From contig OX465590.1 of NCBI GenBank assembly GCA_950022655.1, forward strand, positions 42,429,718-42,493,717: a DNA stretch of 64,000 bases, given 5' to 3'. A program made the translations under genes and the position numbers. This DNA comes from Alentia gelatinosa. Taxonomy: Eukaryota; Annelida; Polychaeta; Phyllodocida; Polynoidae. Each line of letters begins with the position of its first letter. Position 1 is the first letter of the stretch. The notes below the pieces were generated by a model. It was not told the origin of the DNA, searched no databases, and saw only the letters and a program-made list of their open reading frames with translations. Shown one piece after another: positions 44,241-54,824 of the stretch.

Positions 44241-47200
44241 AACAGATCCTCGTTGTCTTTATAGAAGCGGACCAGGGGTAAGTACCCCTCTTCCGCAGCT
44301 ACTTGGAGTATCCTAATTGCTCTTTCCTTCCTAGATATGAAGCTAGATGTTTTGTTTTGTATGTGTTTGATGGAGTCATAGTTAACTTTAGGGCAGTTAG
44401 TTAGGATGTGTTTGATTGAGAAAATTCTCTTCCCGCAATAGCAATTAGTGTATTCGGGAATGTCTTCCCATCTGCGATGACCTAACCTAAACCTTGTGGC
44501 AATGTGTTGTATATTTTTTGGTAAGTTAAGAGATACAGGTGGTAAGTTGTTTTTGATTAGCAGATACCAGTCTCTAGATCTTGAAGAGGGGTTGGTTTCT
44601 AGGTCTTGTTCTTTTAATTTTTCCCAGTAGAGTTTAGCGCTGTTTTTAATCTTTTTCATGGCCTGGGTTCTCGATAACCCGTTAGTGAGATGTATATTAT
44701 TGGCATTAATTGCTGTGTCTTTAGCAATTAGATCGGCATAATCATTGCCCTTAATGCCACAGTGGGATGGAATCCAATGTAGGAGAGTGCGGATGTTTCT
44801 ACTGTCCCTTTCAATGATTCTTTCTTGTATTTCTATGGCTAATTTGTTATGAGTAAATGTGTTGCTGAGGGTCTGAATCGAGCCTAACAAGTCTGAGTGA
44901 ATTACCATGTTGTAGTCCCATTTTTCGAGGGCTAATTTAATGGCTACAAGCTCAGTAGTGAGGGTAGATGAGTGATCGGCCACTCTTGTACATGTGTACC
45001 TATCTTTCTCGAGACAGATTGCAGCAGAGGCTGCCCTACCTGTTGTAGGTATAACACTACCATCAGTGTATACATTTATGCAGTGGGGAGTGACTTTGTC
45101 AATGAATTCAATACGTTCTTTAGCTTTATAGCCTAGTTCATAAGGGGAGATGTCTTTTTTAGTGAAGTCATGCTTTATGAGAGCTAGAATGGGTTTGTGA
45201 TCCAGAGGATGTCTGGGTTCAGTGTAGGGCCTGTTGAAGAGCCTAGCGCCTGACTCAAACCCGTGTCTGACTAGGAGATTAAATTGTGTGGATAGATTAG
45301 CAGTTTTGAGTATCCTATCATCTAACAATGAGTGTTTCTTTCTTATGGCATTGGCTAGGTAACAATCTATGTTTGAAGCCATGGAGGTATAACATTTATG
45401 TGCCATTTCATATAGTCTAACTTCCACTGGACAGATGTCCGTTTCAATTTGCATAAGTGTGATTTTTGTGAGTCTAGGGGCAGCAAGAATAGCCCTGAGT
45501 GCAATGTTTTGTTGGATGTTTAGTTTAGCAACCCAGTGGGAAGTTTTGTTTTGGAGATCAACCTTTTCGTTAAATCTCATGGGGAGAGCCGTGACTATGG
45601 CAGGGGCGGCATAGTCAATGATAGATCTAATTCCCCCAAGGTATAGTTGTTTGAGGTGCCTCGCAGAGGCGCCCCCTCTACAATTGGATATACTTCTCAT
45701 TAGGTTGAGCCTAGGTATAATTCTATTGTTAAGATATTTAATTTCTGGGATGAAGGTGAGCATGTGGTCGAATTTCACTCCTAAGTATTTAAACTCTGTT
45801 ACCCATTCCAGTCGCTGGCCTCCAATAGAGACTGAGTGGCTGGGAGGTGTATCAAAGTAGAACATTGCTTTGGTTTTATCTGCTGAGATTTTTAGTCCCA
45901 ATTCGGCACACTTGTCTGCTAATTTGTTTAGAGCTGTCTGGGTTGAGCCCAGCACATTTATTTTGGCAGTTACCACTAAGGCAATGTCATCAGCATATGT
46001 TATGATCCTAGTGTTAACTGATTTTAGCAGGTGTATTTCTTCCATTAGCATGTTAAAGATGGTGGGGGAGAGAATTCCGCCTTGTGGGACTCCATTTTCT
46101 AAATCATAGTACTCTGAGGTGGCTCCCTGGAAGGAGACCCTCGCTTTCCTATCAGTTAGGTATTCTGCTATGTAGGAGAGAACTTTGCCTTTTATGCCTC
46201 TATCAGCTAGTGCTTTTAGAAGAGCTACATGGTCTACTAATTCAAAAGCTTTTTCAAGGTCTAGATATATCACAACAGTTTCTTGTTTGTGATCGAGAGC
46301 TTTATATAGATGGTTCAACTTTGTGAGGTAACAATGTTGAGCTGATCTAAACGGCCTAAAACCAAATTGCTCTGAAGGGGGCGAATGGTTAGCAACTTTT
46401 GCAGAGTAAGAGAGGCGGTCCCTTACAACTTTTTCTAGTAATTGAGAAGAAGTTTGTAACAAAGTGATAGGCCTTTTGGCGTCAGAACCCGGCTTGGGAA
46501 TAGGGACTATTTGGCCCATTTTCCATTCCGTCGGGATAGTGCTAGTATTGAAGATTTCACTTAGGATGTTAGCCATTATTTGTCTATTATTTTGATTTAG
46601 TGCCTGAAGGGCTTGTACTGGAATTCTATCTGACCCTGGTGCTTTATTTTTGGTGTTTTCAAGATGTCTGTTGACTTCATGGATTGTGATAGGATCGTCT
46701 AATTTATGAGTACTATCGGTATCGATGGCTTGGTTAATATGTCGTACCCTGTCATCTTTTAGTTCTGTTAATTTGTAAATGTGTCCTTGACGGAGATTGG
46801 ATTGTTTGGTTCTGTTTGTGAATTCAATGGCTAGGTTGTTTGCTATTTCTTCAGGGTTAGGCTCTAAAGGCTGCTTAGCCTTACCTTTTAGAATATTAAC
46901 CTTTTTCCACATATCATTTAGGGAGGTGTGTTCATTCATTTCTTCACACCACCTCAACCAAGTCCTATCTCTTTCTATGGCATAGGTTCTTCTAACTATT
47001 TTGATTGTGTTCCTGAAATTAAGGAAGTTGATGTAATTTGGGAATTTTTTAAGTGTTCTGTGGGCCCTGTTTATTCTGTTAGATGCAGCCTTGCTGACTC
47101 TGGTGTTGAACCACCATCGTCTGGTGTTGGGGTGGCCAGCTTTGGTCAGAGGGACTGATCTTTCCATGGCCTTGTTTAGGGCTGTTTTGAAGTCCTCATA

Positions 47201-47977
47201 GGATGGATTTAATTTACTGTTCATGGTTTCTGCAAATACCTCATTAAATAGAATCCAATTTGCTTTTTTAAGATTATGTCTAATTTGCGGAGGGGGAGGA
47301 AGAACCTGTTTTTCCGCAAGAGTAGTGATGGTAGCATAATGGTCAGACATAAGTCTTTCATCAACTATCCAGCTTGCATGGAAGGCAAGATCGGATGTTG
47401 CGAGGGCTAAATCCATGGAATACCCACTTTTACGGGTGGGGTCCCCATCATTTAGAATGGATAAATTATCTGTGTCAAAGATTTCTTTTAGGAGATCACA
47501 TCCTTCTGGCCTATCAGAGTTATTTCTACCCCATGCAGAGTGATGACAGTTGAAATCTCCAACTATTAAGTGTCTGTTGGGTGATTTCTCCAAGAACCTT
47601 TCTATTTTCAGAACCTTTGCTTTATTATGGTGATAAATATTAGTTATGACTATGGTCTGTTCCTGGAGAGTGAGTGCAACAGAGATTGCTTCAGTGTGGG
47701 TTCCGAGCTTAGGTAACCTAACTTTACAGGATTTAATTGAATCCCGTACTAGGGTACTGATACCTCTGCGTTCTCCCTCGGTTTTGGAGAGGGAGTACGA
47801 CTTGAAACCCGGAACCTTTACTGACTCTGACGCTGCTAACGTTTCTTGCAAGCAAATCACGTCTATATCATTCTGCTTAACGTAGGCGACTAATGCGTCT
47901 TTCCTAGTTTTGAATGAATAAATGTTCCAGGACAGAACGCTAATGTTACTGAAGCTTCTTTTAGTTGTACTATCCAT
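44234..47977 (-). CDS. LINE ORF2: endonuclease, reverse transcriptase, RNase H
   Basis: This is an uninterrupted 1247-aa protein. The N-terminal APE-type endonuclease has SWNI (16-19), LQET (43-46), GDFN (140-143) and SDH (211-213). The RT (about 440-740) has DLEKAF (573-578), NGVPQGGILSP (628-638) and catalytic YADD (661-664). RNase H has YTDGS (D972), E1009, HSD (D1029) and NDYAD (D1082). The C-terminal Cys/His knuckle is C1179, C1181, H1190, C1195. The enzyme nicks target DNA and primes cDNA synthesis there (target-primed reverse transcription). All catalytic residues are present, so this copy could be active. The RNase H domain and Cys/His tail place it in the I-like group; Nimb is my best guess. 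The ATG lies 67 bp after the ORF1 stop. Confidence 0.92.
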   Translation of the reverse strand: MDSTTKRSFSNISVLSWNIYSFKTRKDALVAYVKQNDIDVICLQETLAASESVKVPGFKSYSLSKTEGERRGISTLVRDSIKSCKVRLPKLGTHTEAISVALTLQEQTIVITNIYHHNKAKVLKIERFLEKSPNRHLIVGDFNCHHSAWGRNNSDRPEGCDLLKEIFDTDNLSILNDGDPTRKSGYSMDLALATSDLAFHASWIVDERLMSDHYATITTLAEKQVLPPPPQIRHNLKKANWILFNEVFAETMNSKLNPSYEDFKTALNKAMERSVPLTKAGHPNTRRWWFNTRVSKAASNRINRAHRTLKKFPNYINFLNFRNTIKIVRRTYAIERDRTWLRWCEEMNEHTSLNDMWKKVNILKGKAKQPLEPNPEEIANNLAIEFTNRTKQSNLRQGHIYKLTELKDDRVRHINQAIDTDSTHKLDDPITIHEVNRHLENTKNKAPGSDRIPVQALQALNQNNRQIMANILSEIFNTSTIPTEWKMGQIVPIPKPGSDAKRPITLLQTSSQLLEKVVRDRLSYSAKVANHSPPSEQFGFRPFRSAQHCYLTKLNHLYKALDHKQETVVIYLDLEKAFELVDHVALLKALADRGIKGKVLSYIAEYLTDRKARVSFQGATSEYYDLENGVPQGGILSPTIFNMLMEEIHLLKSVNTRIITYADDIALVVTAKINVLGSTQTALNKLADKCAELGLKISADKTKAMFYFDTPPSHSVSIGGQRLEWVTEFKYLGVKFDHMLTFIPEIKYLNNRIIPRLNLMRSISNCRGGASARHLKQLYLGGIRSIIDYAAPAIVTALPMRFNEKVDLQNKTSHWVAKLNIQQNIALRAILAAPRLTKITLMQIETDICPVEVRLYEMAHKCYTSMASNIDCYLANAIRKKHSLLDDRILKTANLSTQFNLLVRHGFESGARLFNRPYTEPRHPLDHKPILALIKHDFTKKDISPYELGYKAKERIEFIDKVTPHCINVYTDGSVIPTTGRAASAAICLEKDRYTCTRVADHSSTLTTELVAIKLALEKWDYNMVIHSDLLGSIQTLSNTFTHNKLAIEIQERIIERDSRNIRTLLHWIPSHCGIKGNDYADLIAKDTAINANNIHLTNGLSRTQAMKKIKNSAKLYWEKLKEQDLETNPSSRSRDWYLLIKNNLPPVSLNLPKNIQHIATRFRLGHRRWEDIPEYTNCYCGKRIFSIKHILTNCPKVNYDSIKHIQNKTSSFISRKERAIRILQVAAEEGYLPLVRFYKDNEDLLW

Positions 47978-48044
47978 TATGGTCTAAAAAGACCTACCGT
48001 ATTGTTGTGATTTTTTATGGTTAATTTTTTATTAGTTTAGTTGA

Positions 48045-50546
48045 TTAATGGTAGTATGTTGGTTGAGGGAAGTACATTGGGTAGCCCATGTGATGGACTG
48101 GGGGTTGGAGGGGGTTGAGTCCAGTGAAGGACGGGAGCCCCATTCTGGGAGGTTGTCGTCCCTGGAGGAGCAAGGCAACTTGCTCTGCCAGTGACAGTTT
48201 TTTAGGCTCCTGGGGTTTCAGGAGCTGAGCCAGGGAGGTCAGGATGTTGGAATCATCCTTTTCTTTACCCTTCCTGCTCTTGGGCTTTTGTTTGGGGTTT
48301 TGTTGGATGGTCCTAGTTATTCCTTTTAGATCATTTAGGGGGATGGTTGAGGCCTTAGGGGCTACTGTGTTTTTAGCTTTGGCTGGTTTCCTGTTTTTTT
48401 GTTGATGTTTTGGGGCCTTGTTGTTAGGGTGTTGGTTGTTGGGGTTTCCTTTAGCTGTGATTTGGGCCTGATTGACTTTGGGACCTTTCTTCCCAACTTT
48501 TGGAGGTTGGTTAGGTGCTGGGCGGTTCCACCCCTTGCTAGGAAGCTTGGGGAAGTGTGCTTCACAAGCTACTGGGGGGGGGGAGGAGCCTTCTTCCGAG
48601 CTTTCCTCTGGCCTTTACGGGATGCCGGGTCGAAAGAGGGGTTTAAGGTGAGGAAGTTCCTAGCGAACCTGGGACAGTACTTTGAAGTGGACACATGGTC
48701 CCCTTCGCAGTTGACACAGACTGGAACTGTTTTTTTGTTTGGACATTTGTCCATGCTGTGTGGTTCGGCACAGCGCGCGCATTATGGCATCCATCCTCCA
48801 GGTGGTTCAGCTCGCAGCACTTCTGGCAGCGAGCTGGGCGCCTAGGTGCACTACGGAAGTGCACCACACCTGAGGAGGTGTAAATCCTGTCCCCCTGGAT
48901 CGGCTGATGAGATTCGAAGTAAAGGTACTCTACATCGAACAGGGGGGGGAAAGTCTGGGTGCAGACCTTAGTGATTGTCTGCACTTCTCGTCGCATGTCC
49001 TCGAGTCGGACCCGAGGAAATTTAGCCGAGGTGGATGTGTATGCATACACACCGCGTTTGGGCCAATCTTTGACCTTATGGGTCGTTACCGGGGAGACTT
49101 CCGGAGATGCGTCCTTCGCCGGCACCATGGAGCTGGTGTTAGCGGTGACGTTACTGGTTACTGCCGGGGCTTTAGGTGGCAGATGTCCCCCGGGAAGGAG
49201 TTGACGGCCTTAGCTGGCATAGACATGAAAACACCTGACTCCTCACAGGCAAGGGCCAAGTTGCCAGTTACTTTGATCGCCTTTACGTTGGCGATTTCCA
49301 CGACCTGGGGTTTCCGTTTCGTATTGAAACGGATACCCGCCTGAACGAGCCCCGAGATGGGGTCATCCAGGTTGAGTACTGCTGTACAGTACATCTCAGG
49401 GGTGGAGTCTGTGGCAACTTGGTTTGCCTGCAGGTTTTTAGTCCCTGCTGTTCGTGTGTCGGCCGCCGCGAGGGTGCCCATCCTTTTCAGGGCTGGGCGG
49501 ACGCCGGTTATCATGCTGGGCTCACAGTCCCATTCGCCTGGCAGACCATGGTCTGTCTTTTTGACGCAGCCCAGTGCGTTCTTCGCGAGATCGAGGTTGT
49601 TCCTCAGAGAGTCAGTGAACTCTCCAAGAAGGCTGGCGAATCCAGAATGGGGAGTGGAGGGGTGATTATTGAGCCGGTTGCTCAGGTGAATGATGGCTAG
49701 TGTTGCCCGGAACACTAGTTCGTATGCATCACGGAGCTCGAGGTTGGAGCTGTGTGAGTCCCTAAGGAACGTCACCAGCGTTAGTAGAGAGCTGGCGCCG
49801 CGGGCACCGGTTCTCACTAGTTCCATTTTAATCTCGGATGCCTCTTTTGAGTGAGGGGGAGAACGCATGTAGTCTACCAGCGTCTCCAGGTGGTTGATTT
49901 CATCCTTCAGAGAGGCTCCGATGGAGCCAATGGGGATGTCATGATCGTCCGCTGAGGAGGAGGTGACGCTGATGTTAACTACGTCAATAGTTTCATCTGG
50001 GTCGATCTCGGAGTCAGCCTTCCTTAGGGTTCCCTTGGTGTGGGGAGAGAGGGGGGAGTGGGGAGGGGAGACAGTACTAATGTTAACTCCCCCCTCCTTC
50101 TCCCCCCACCCCGTAAGAAGCCCGTCCACGCTGTGGGCAGGGGTGGTAGGAGGGCTACTAGCCTTATCCTTAATGATGGTGTTACCCCCGGCAGGAGCAG
50201 AAGTTTGCAGCTTGGCACCATTTCTAGTGCGGCTGGAAACATGGTCATCTTCCCTGACCTTGCCCCCAGTGGAGCCTTTACCTTTGGTAGAGGACTCCAG
50301 GGGCTTGGCCAGGAAGTCTTCCCAGGCAACCAATCCTGAGCAGGTAGACCCCCTGATCTCTCTGACTTTCTCAGAGAGGATGGGGGAAGCATCAGGGGGG
50401 GAGGCCCGGTCTCCCTTCTCCTGTGTAGGAGTTGAGAATTGACCCTTCCTAGGGTCCATGCCCAGGGGCCGATAGAGGTCTGGGGAGCCTGGAGGAGACT
50501 GTGAGCCCCCTTTTTTATTTTTGCCATTACACCTAGATTTAGTCAT
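48045..50546 (-). pseudogene. LINE ORF1 (gag-like, zinc knuckles), split by three 1-nt losses
   Basis: The frame starts at the ATG at 50544-50546 and reads a Ser/Pro-rich N-terminus and a helical middle (about 50000-49300). It changes frame near 49188, near 48770 and at the G-run 48575-48584, and ends at TAA 48045-48047, about 835 codons in total. Each change equals the loss of one base, and each lies in a short homopolymer or GC dinucleotide run. Two zinc knuckles are read near 48725-48828: CQKCCELNHLEDGC, then CAEPHSMDKC preceded by another Cys, with CVNCEGDH following. The tail is basic and Pro/Gln-rich. ORF1 binds LINE RNA. Whether these are true mutations or consensus errors is open. Confidence 0.8.
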
Positions 50547-50775
50547 TTTGGATTTTTTTAAATTTTCTTTTTTAATTAATTAATTTTAATTTCTATTTTT
50601 TGAAACGACTTAATAGACACTATAGGCAGCGCCTATGTAAGGTTGGTGGGGATGTGTGAGAATTGGTGTGAGTTAGGTAAGGGGGGAGTAGCTGTACTGC
50701 TACTGCACTGAACAGCCACGGGTGTGAATGCTGGAGGTGTGAAGTCACCACAGGAGGGTGAATGTGGCTGTATGT

Positions 50776-51118
50776 GAACTCTAAGAGGATATCAAACTGT
50801 AATAAAGAGCTCTTGGGGGATACTGATCTGTGGAATAGAACTCTGAGAGGATACAAGTCTGCGGTATAGAACTCTGAGAGGATAGCAGTATGTGGTATAG
50901 AACTAGGAGGAGATACTGGGCTGTGGTATAGAACTCTAAGAGGATACAGGTCTGTGGTATAGAACTCTAAGAGGATGCAGGTCTGTGGTATAAAACTATG
51001 AGGGAATACATGTTTGTGGTATAGAACTCTAAGAGGATACAGGTCTTTGGTATAGAACTATGAGGGGATTCATGTCTGTGGTATAGATCTCTGAGATAGT
51101 ACGTTACTGTGGTATAAA
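50776..51118. repeat. 31-bp minisatellite, right part
   Basis: About 11 units of GGTATAGAACTCTAAGAGGA then TACAGGTCTGT, continuing the array at 42358-43151 beyond the LINE. Confidence 0.9.
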
Positions 51119-51125
51119 ACTATAT

Positions 51126-51464
51126 ACACAATATTGACTGGTTTCAGATACAAGCGGCTGTATGCTCCGAGGAGTTGACGCGTAGTAATATCCGAGCGTA
51201 TGCGAGGATATTGAGTAGAGTCAACTCTGAGGAGCATCCGACCGCTTTTATCTGAAAACCAGTCTATATTGTATTTATTATCCACCTTTGCTGGACAATT
51301 CGCATGTCGATATCAGTTCGTTTTAGTTATGCACTATTTTCCCTCACGGACTATTTTTCCGTATGCGCCACCCGGAGCATACAACATATCCGTTTGCGCC
51401 GGGTATGTCCATACACACTCCCTATGTGTCTTCTATTGACACTTTGTATTAGGTGGATAATAAA
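51126..51464 (+). mobile_element. Bipartite hairpin-box element G1
   Basis: The hairpin 51126-51276 has GACTGGTTTCAGATA with TATCTGAAAACCAGTC, AAGCGG with CCGCTT, GCTCCGAGGAGTTGAC with GTCAACTCTGAGGAGC, and AATATCC with GGATATT, around GAGCGTATGCGA. The mid box TTTATTATCCACCT is at 51274-51287, the tail is ~165 bp, and the distal box is AGGTGGATAATAAA (51451-51464). Confidence 0.9.
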
Positions 51465-51995
51465 AGAGTATACTCATCCTGGACAAGAGAGCACAATAGC
51501 ACAGTTCTGTTGTCTCAGGGTGATTGATGAGCAGAAACCACTGTTTTATGACAGAGATTGAGCATCACACCCATCTCAGTGTACGACTGTGTGAGCGGTG
51601 AACGGTGTCCTTCTCTGGTCTGAAACATTGCTCATCCACGATCCAGAACAAAAAGGACACATTGTCCAAATCCATGAGCGATGTTTCTCACGCAGATTGT
51701 GTCTTAGATTTATCATAGCAGGCTGCGTGTAGGGGAAGAAAGACTCGAGTAGATAGATCGTGGAAGACGCCATCTATTTATCATTACTACGTCTCCACCT
51801 GCTGTGACCGATGGGAACCACAGAGTGCAGCTTGCTATTCATCGTCCCCCTCAACATCTGTAACCAATAGAAAACACTTCGTGTCATTGTCCTGGGGAGG
51901 AAATTGAGAAAATATCATGCTTGTACAGTTGTGGGAATAGGAACTAAGAAAACGGAATGTAGTGGACAGGTGTGGTCTAGACAATAGATACTATA
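51465..51995. other. No gene recognised
   Basis: Unassigned, moderately AT-rich sequence; no domain in the short frames. Confidence 0.3.
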
Positions 51996-52140
51996 GAGGA
52001 AGTTGATAGTCATAGCTCATATGCCATCGAGTTTGAATGATGTTATGATTCACTAAGCGAAGCTGCGTTAATTATATAGTGATCAAAATGAGATCTGACC
52101 ATAAACTCGAATAGGATTTTTTAAAATCTACCTCACCCCT
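51996..52140 (+). mobile_element. Hairpin element M2 with first box
   Basis: CCATCGAGTTTGAATGAT pairs with ATGGTCAGATC-side sequence and ACTCGAATAGG around a CTAAGCGAAGCTG centre, followed by AAATCTACCTCACCCC (52125-52139). The pairing is weaker than in M1. It abuts C2. Confidence 0.5.
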
Positions 52141-52169
52141 CTCAGGAGCGAGAGGAACCCAGTTCTCTG

Positions 52170-52463
52170 TTTTATCCTACTCCTAATATAAAATCCCATA
52201 GGCTTAACATTGAGGTTCCGTATGCCACGCTGCCTGGCATACAGAGTTTTATATGTCACTAGTGGCATACAGAATTGTTATCACGTGATATTCCCAAATC
52301 GAGGAGACAGGGTAGGATAAAATCAAAATCTGATTCGTTTTAATCATGGCCACCACATTCCACTCCTGGAGTTTTGGCTCCGGACTTCACTCAGCTTCGC
52401 CTCATGAAGTCAATATGCCAAACTCCAGTCATGGCATACAGTGGCTAAGATCAAAACTCATCC
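52170..52463 (-). mobile_element. Bipartite hairpin-box element C2
   Basis: The distal box TTTTATCCTACTCC (52170) is followed by CCCATAGGCTTAACATTGAG, the palindromic CACTAGTGGCATA, and the mid box GGGTAGGATAAAAT (about 52310). The hairpin centres on TCAGCTTCGCCTCATGAAG. Same order as C1 in reverse. Confidence 0.85.
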
Positions 52464-52705
52464 AATTATATGATACTATGTTATGACTATTGGGATAAAC
52501 CAGAGGTGGGATTACATTCCTGTTTTAATAAGCACAATGTAACACAGCAGCACTGTAAAAGCTTCAGAGATACACATGTAGGGTCGGGTCAGTCGTGATG
52601 CGTTTACTCTTTGCTATAATACGGGGGTATCAGTCCCTGCTGTGTAGTGGTTTGGGAGAGCCTGTGCACATAAGTGCCACAGGCCTGCCCAAATTACGTA
52701 ACGGC

Positions 52706-52945
52706 TTTTATCCTACCCCTCATATAAATCTCCATAGACATAACATGAAGTGACTGTATGCCACGGTTATGCCATATAATATTTATATGCCACAAGTGAC
52801 ATATGAAGTTAAAAACATGGGACGGGGTAGGATAAAATCTAAACGTCATTTAATTTAAACGTCATTTAAAACATTTAATTGAATTTAAACGTCATGCTAC
52901 AGATATCACTCAGCTCTGCTTCATGATATCATTCCGCGAAAACAA
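52706..52945 (-). mobile_element. Bipartite hairpin-box element C3, decayed
   Basis: TTTTATCCTACCCC (52706), CCATAGACATAACATGAAG and GGGGTAGGATAAAAT (about 52823) match family C. The hairpin (CTCAGCTCTGCTTCATGATATC) is partly replaced by an ATTTAATTTAAACGTC repeat. Confidence 0.7.
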
Positions 52946-54790
52946 CTCATGCAATATGAACATTTGTTTCTTGATAGTATTTAAGGCCGAGTCTACAGCA
53001 GACAGTAGGTCACTTGCTGTGTTCTCTCTGTGTCGAGTGAATCCTTGGGGCTTCACAAAGGTAGTAGGTTTTTCAAAGCCCTCTTAATAGTTGAGGAAGA
53101 TGATTAGCTTTGACTGACAATCTTGCTTCCTTGGCTTTACTTGACACTCCGGTGTTCAAGGAACTGCAACAACTACCATTTTGGGGTGTGAGCGCATATC
53201 CCCTCAAAGTGCTAAGAACATCGAACAAAAAGGATATTCATTGAAGTTGTCTGTGTTTGGTCTTGTGTGACTAATAGTTACAGTCTATCTCACTAATATC
53301 TGAAAATACGAACCAACCAATGCAATAGCATGTAGGGTAGCAACATAATTGCCGGAGAGATACATGATCTTCCGAAAGTTGAGTTGAATACCCAGGCTAG
53401 AGCCGGCGACCTCTTCACATAATCTTAATTCATTGACAGATGATTGTTGCTGTTAAAAGTGATGTACCTTCAGTAGTTAAACGAGCTAAAGGAACCCAAT
53501 ATTCCCATGAAGTACAGTTCCGATAGAAAAACATCGACAATAGTGGTAATTTGTCGTTGAACCTGCCCCTTGGCTGCACGTCATTTAACTTTAATACATC
53601 ACCTATGATCACATGACCACTCACTTAGTCATTCCAGGTCCACAATTAATTCCCACATTTTCAGCCTTACTGTGTACTTGGCTCATGGTTATATTGGTAC
53701 TTATCCTGTCATGTCTTGTGGTCCTAATTTCATACCACAAATCGTAACTCATTATAAAATGACATTTCATTTGATAGGTTAAATTTTGATGTCAGTTGGG
53801 CGTTGGTCATAATTAAAGTGGAGTCAAACGCAGGTAATTATTGTTATAAGGTAAGACTCAGTCCCTGTATCCTACCCCTCCCCGCCTACCGCCACCGCCA
53901 CCTCTCCACCTACCGCCTGCCTTAAAGACAAATGCTGGTAGTTGGGTGATTTCTAAATTCTATTGAGATTTGCAAATAACTCAGGATAATATAAGTTCCA
54001 TATATCAGCAAATAGAAAATGCAAAAGAATGGCATGTCACCATGCTAACTTCTATGGCAGGGCTATCTGAAAATGTAAGTGCTAACTATTGGTATCTATG
54101 GGAAAATGCAATGTTTTTACTTCGTTGCTAAATGACACTGATGTTCTATTGCTTTCTTCAAAAAATTCTGGTTTCTAATAGTTGGGAAGATGTTCAAATG
54201 AGAAATGCTAAAAAAAGACTATGTCACCATGCTAATTTCTATAGGAAAGCCATCTGAAGAAGGTAAGTGCTTATCTATTGGTGTCTATGGGAAACTGCTA
54301 CATTTTAATGGCACCAGGCAGCAGCAGTGTTAAACCAGGGAGCGTTTCGATACCCACCCACATTTGTCTCTAACCCTCCTCCTACACTCCAATTCTGTGT
54401 GATACATGGCTCAGTTGACCAGAGAAGGACACTACTATAATGAACTTTATTCTGATTTCGTTTAATTATTTAATAAATGTTCATAATCAAAGACTTAAGC
54501 AAGTATAGGTATGACTTCATTAGATTATTGTTCCATTTGTTTTAACTGTGTAAATACGCTCCTATTGTAAAGGGAATGAGGTATCGTTAACCATATTGTA
54601 AGTGTGACTGGAGGTACCATTACATGCTTGATGTCTTTGCCAATGATAAACGATTTCAATGTCTTTGTACCCCAAATTTAAATTTGCAGTTTAGCCAATT
54701 GCCACATTATTCCTCAACTCACACAAAATTCACGAACACCCCCGACTGTCCCCCAACCCCCCACCTCACACGCAGAACATGAACACCCCC
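52946..54790. other. No gene recognised; AT-rich
   Basis: AT-rich. A ~120-bp direct duplication is visible: 53990-54120 and 54180-54305 share ATGTCACCATGCTAA, TTCTATRGSARRGCYATCTGAA and GTAAGTGCTWA then CTATTGGTRTCTATGGGAAA. Its unit is unassigned. Confidence 0.45.
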
Positions 54791-54824
54791 GGTTCTGACC
54801 CCCATCCCCACATAGGGGTACACA

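Larger units (their letters stand above)
43152..50775 (-). mobile_element. Full-length non-LTR retrotransposon (LINE), I/Nimb-like
   Basis: Read on the - strand: a 5' UTR (50547-50775), ORF1 (50546-48045), a 67-bp gap, ORF2 (47977-44234), a ~1.08-kb 3' UTR and an A/T-rich poly(A)-like tail (43181-43152). The flanks are GAACTCTAAGA on both sides (43141-43151 and 50776-50786), an 11-base target duplication that is also part of the host minisatellite unit. The domain order (gag-like ORF1 with zinc knuckles; apurinic endonuclease, RT and RNase H in ORF2) fits the I group, probably near Nimb. Intact ORF2 implies a recent insertion. Confidence 0.85.

Noticed and set aside
44234..47977. Several 60-80-aa + strand frames inside this interval
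   Set aside because: They are antisense shadows of the intact LINE ORF2.
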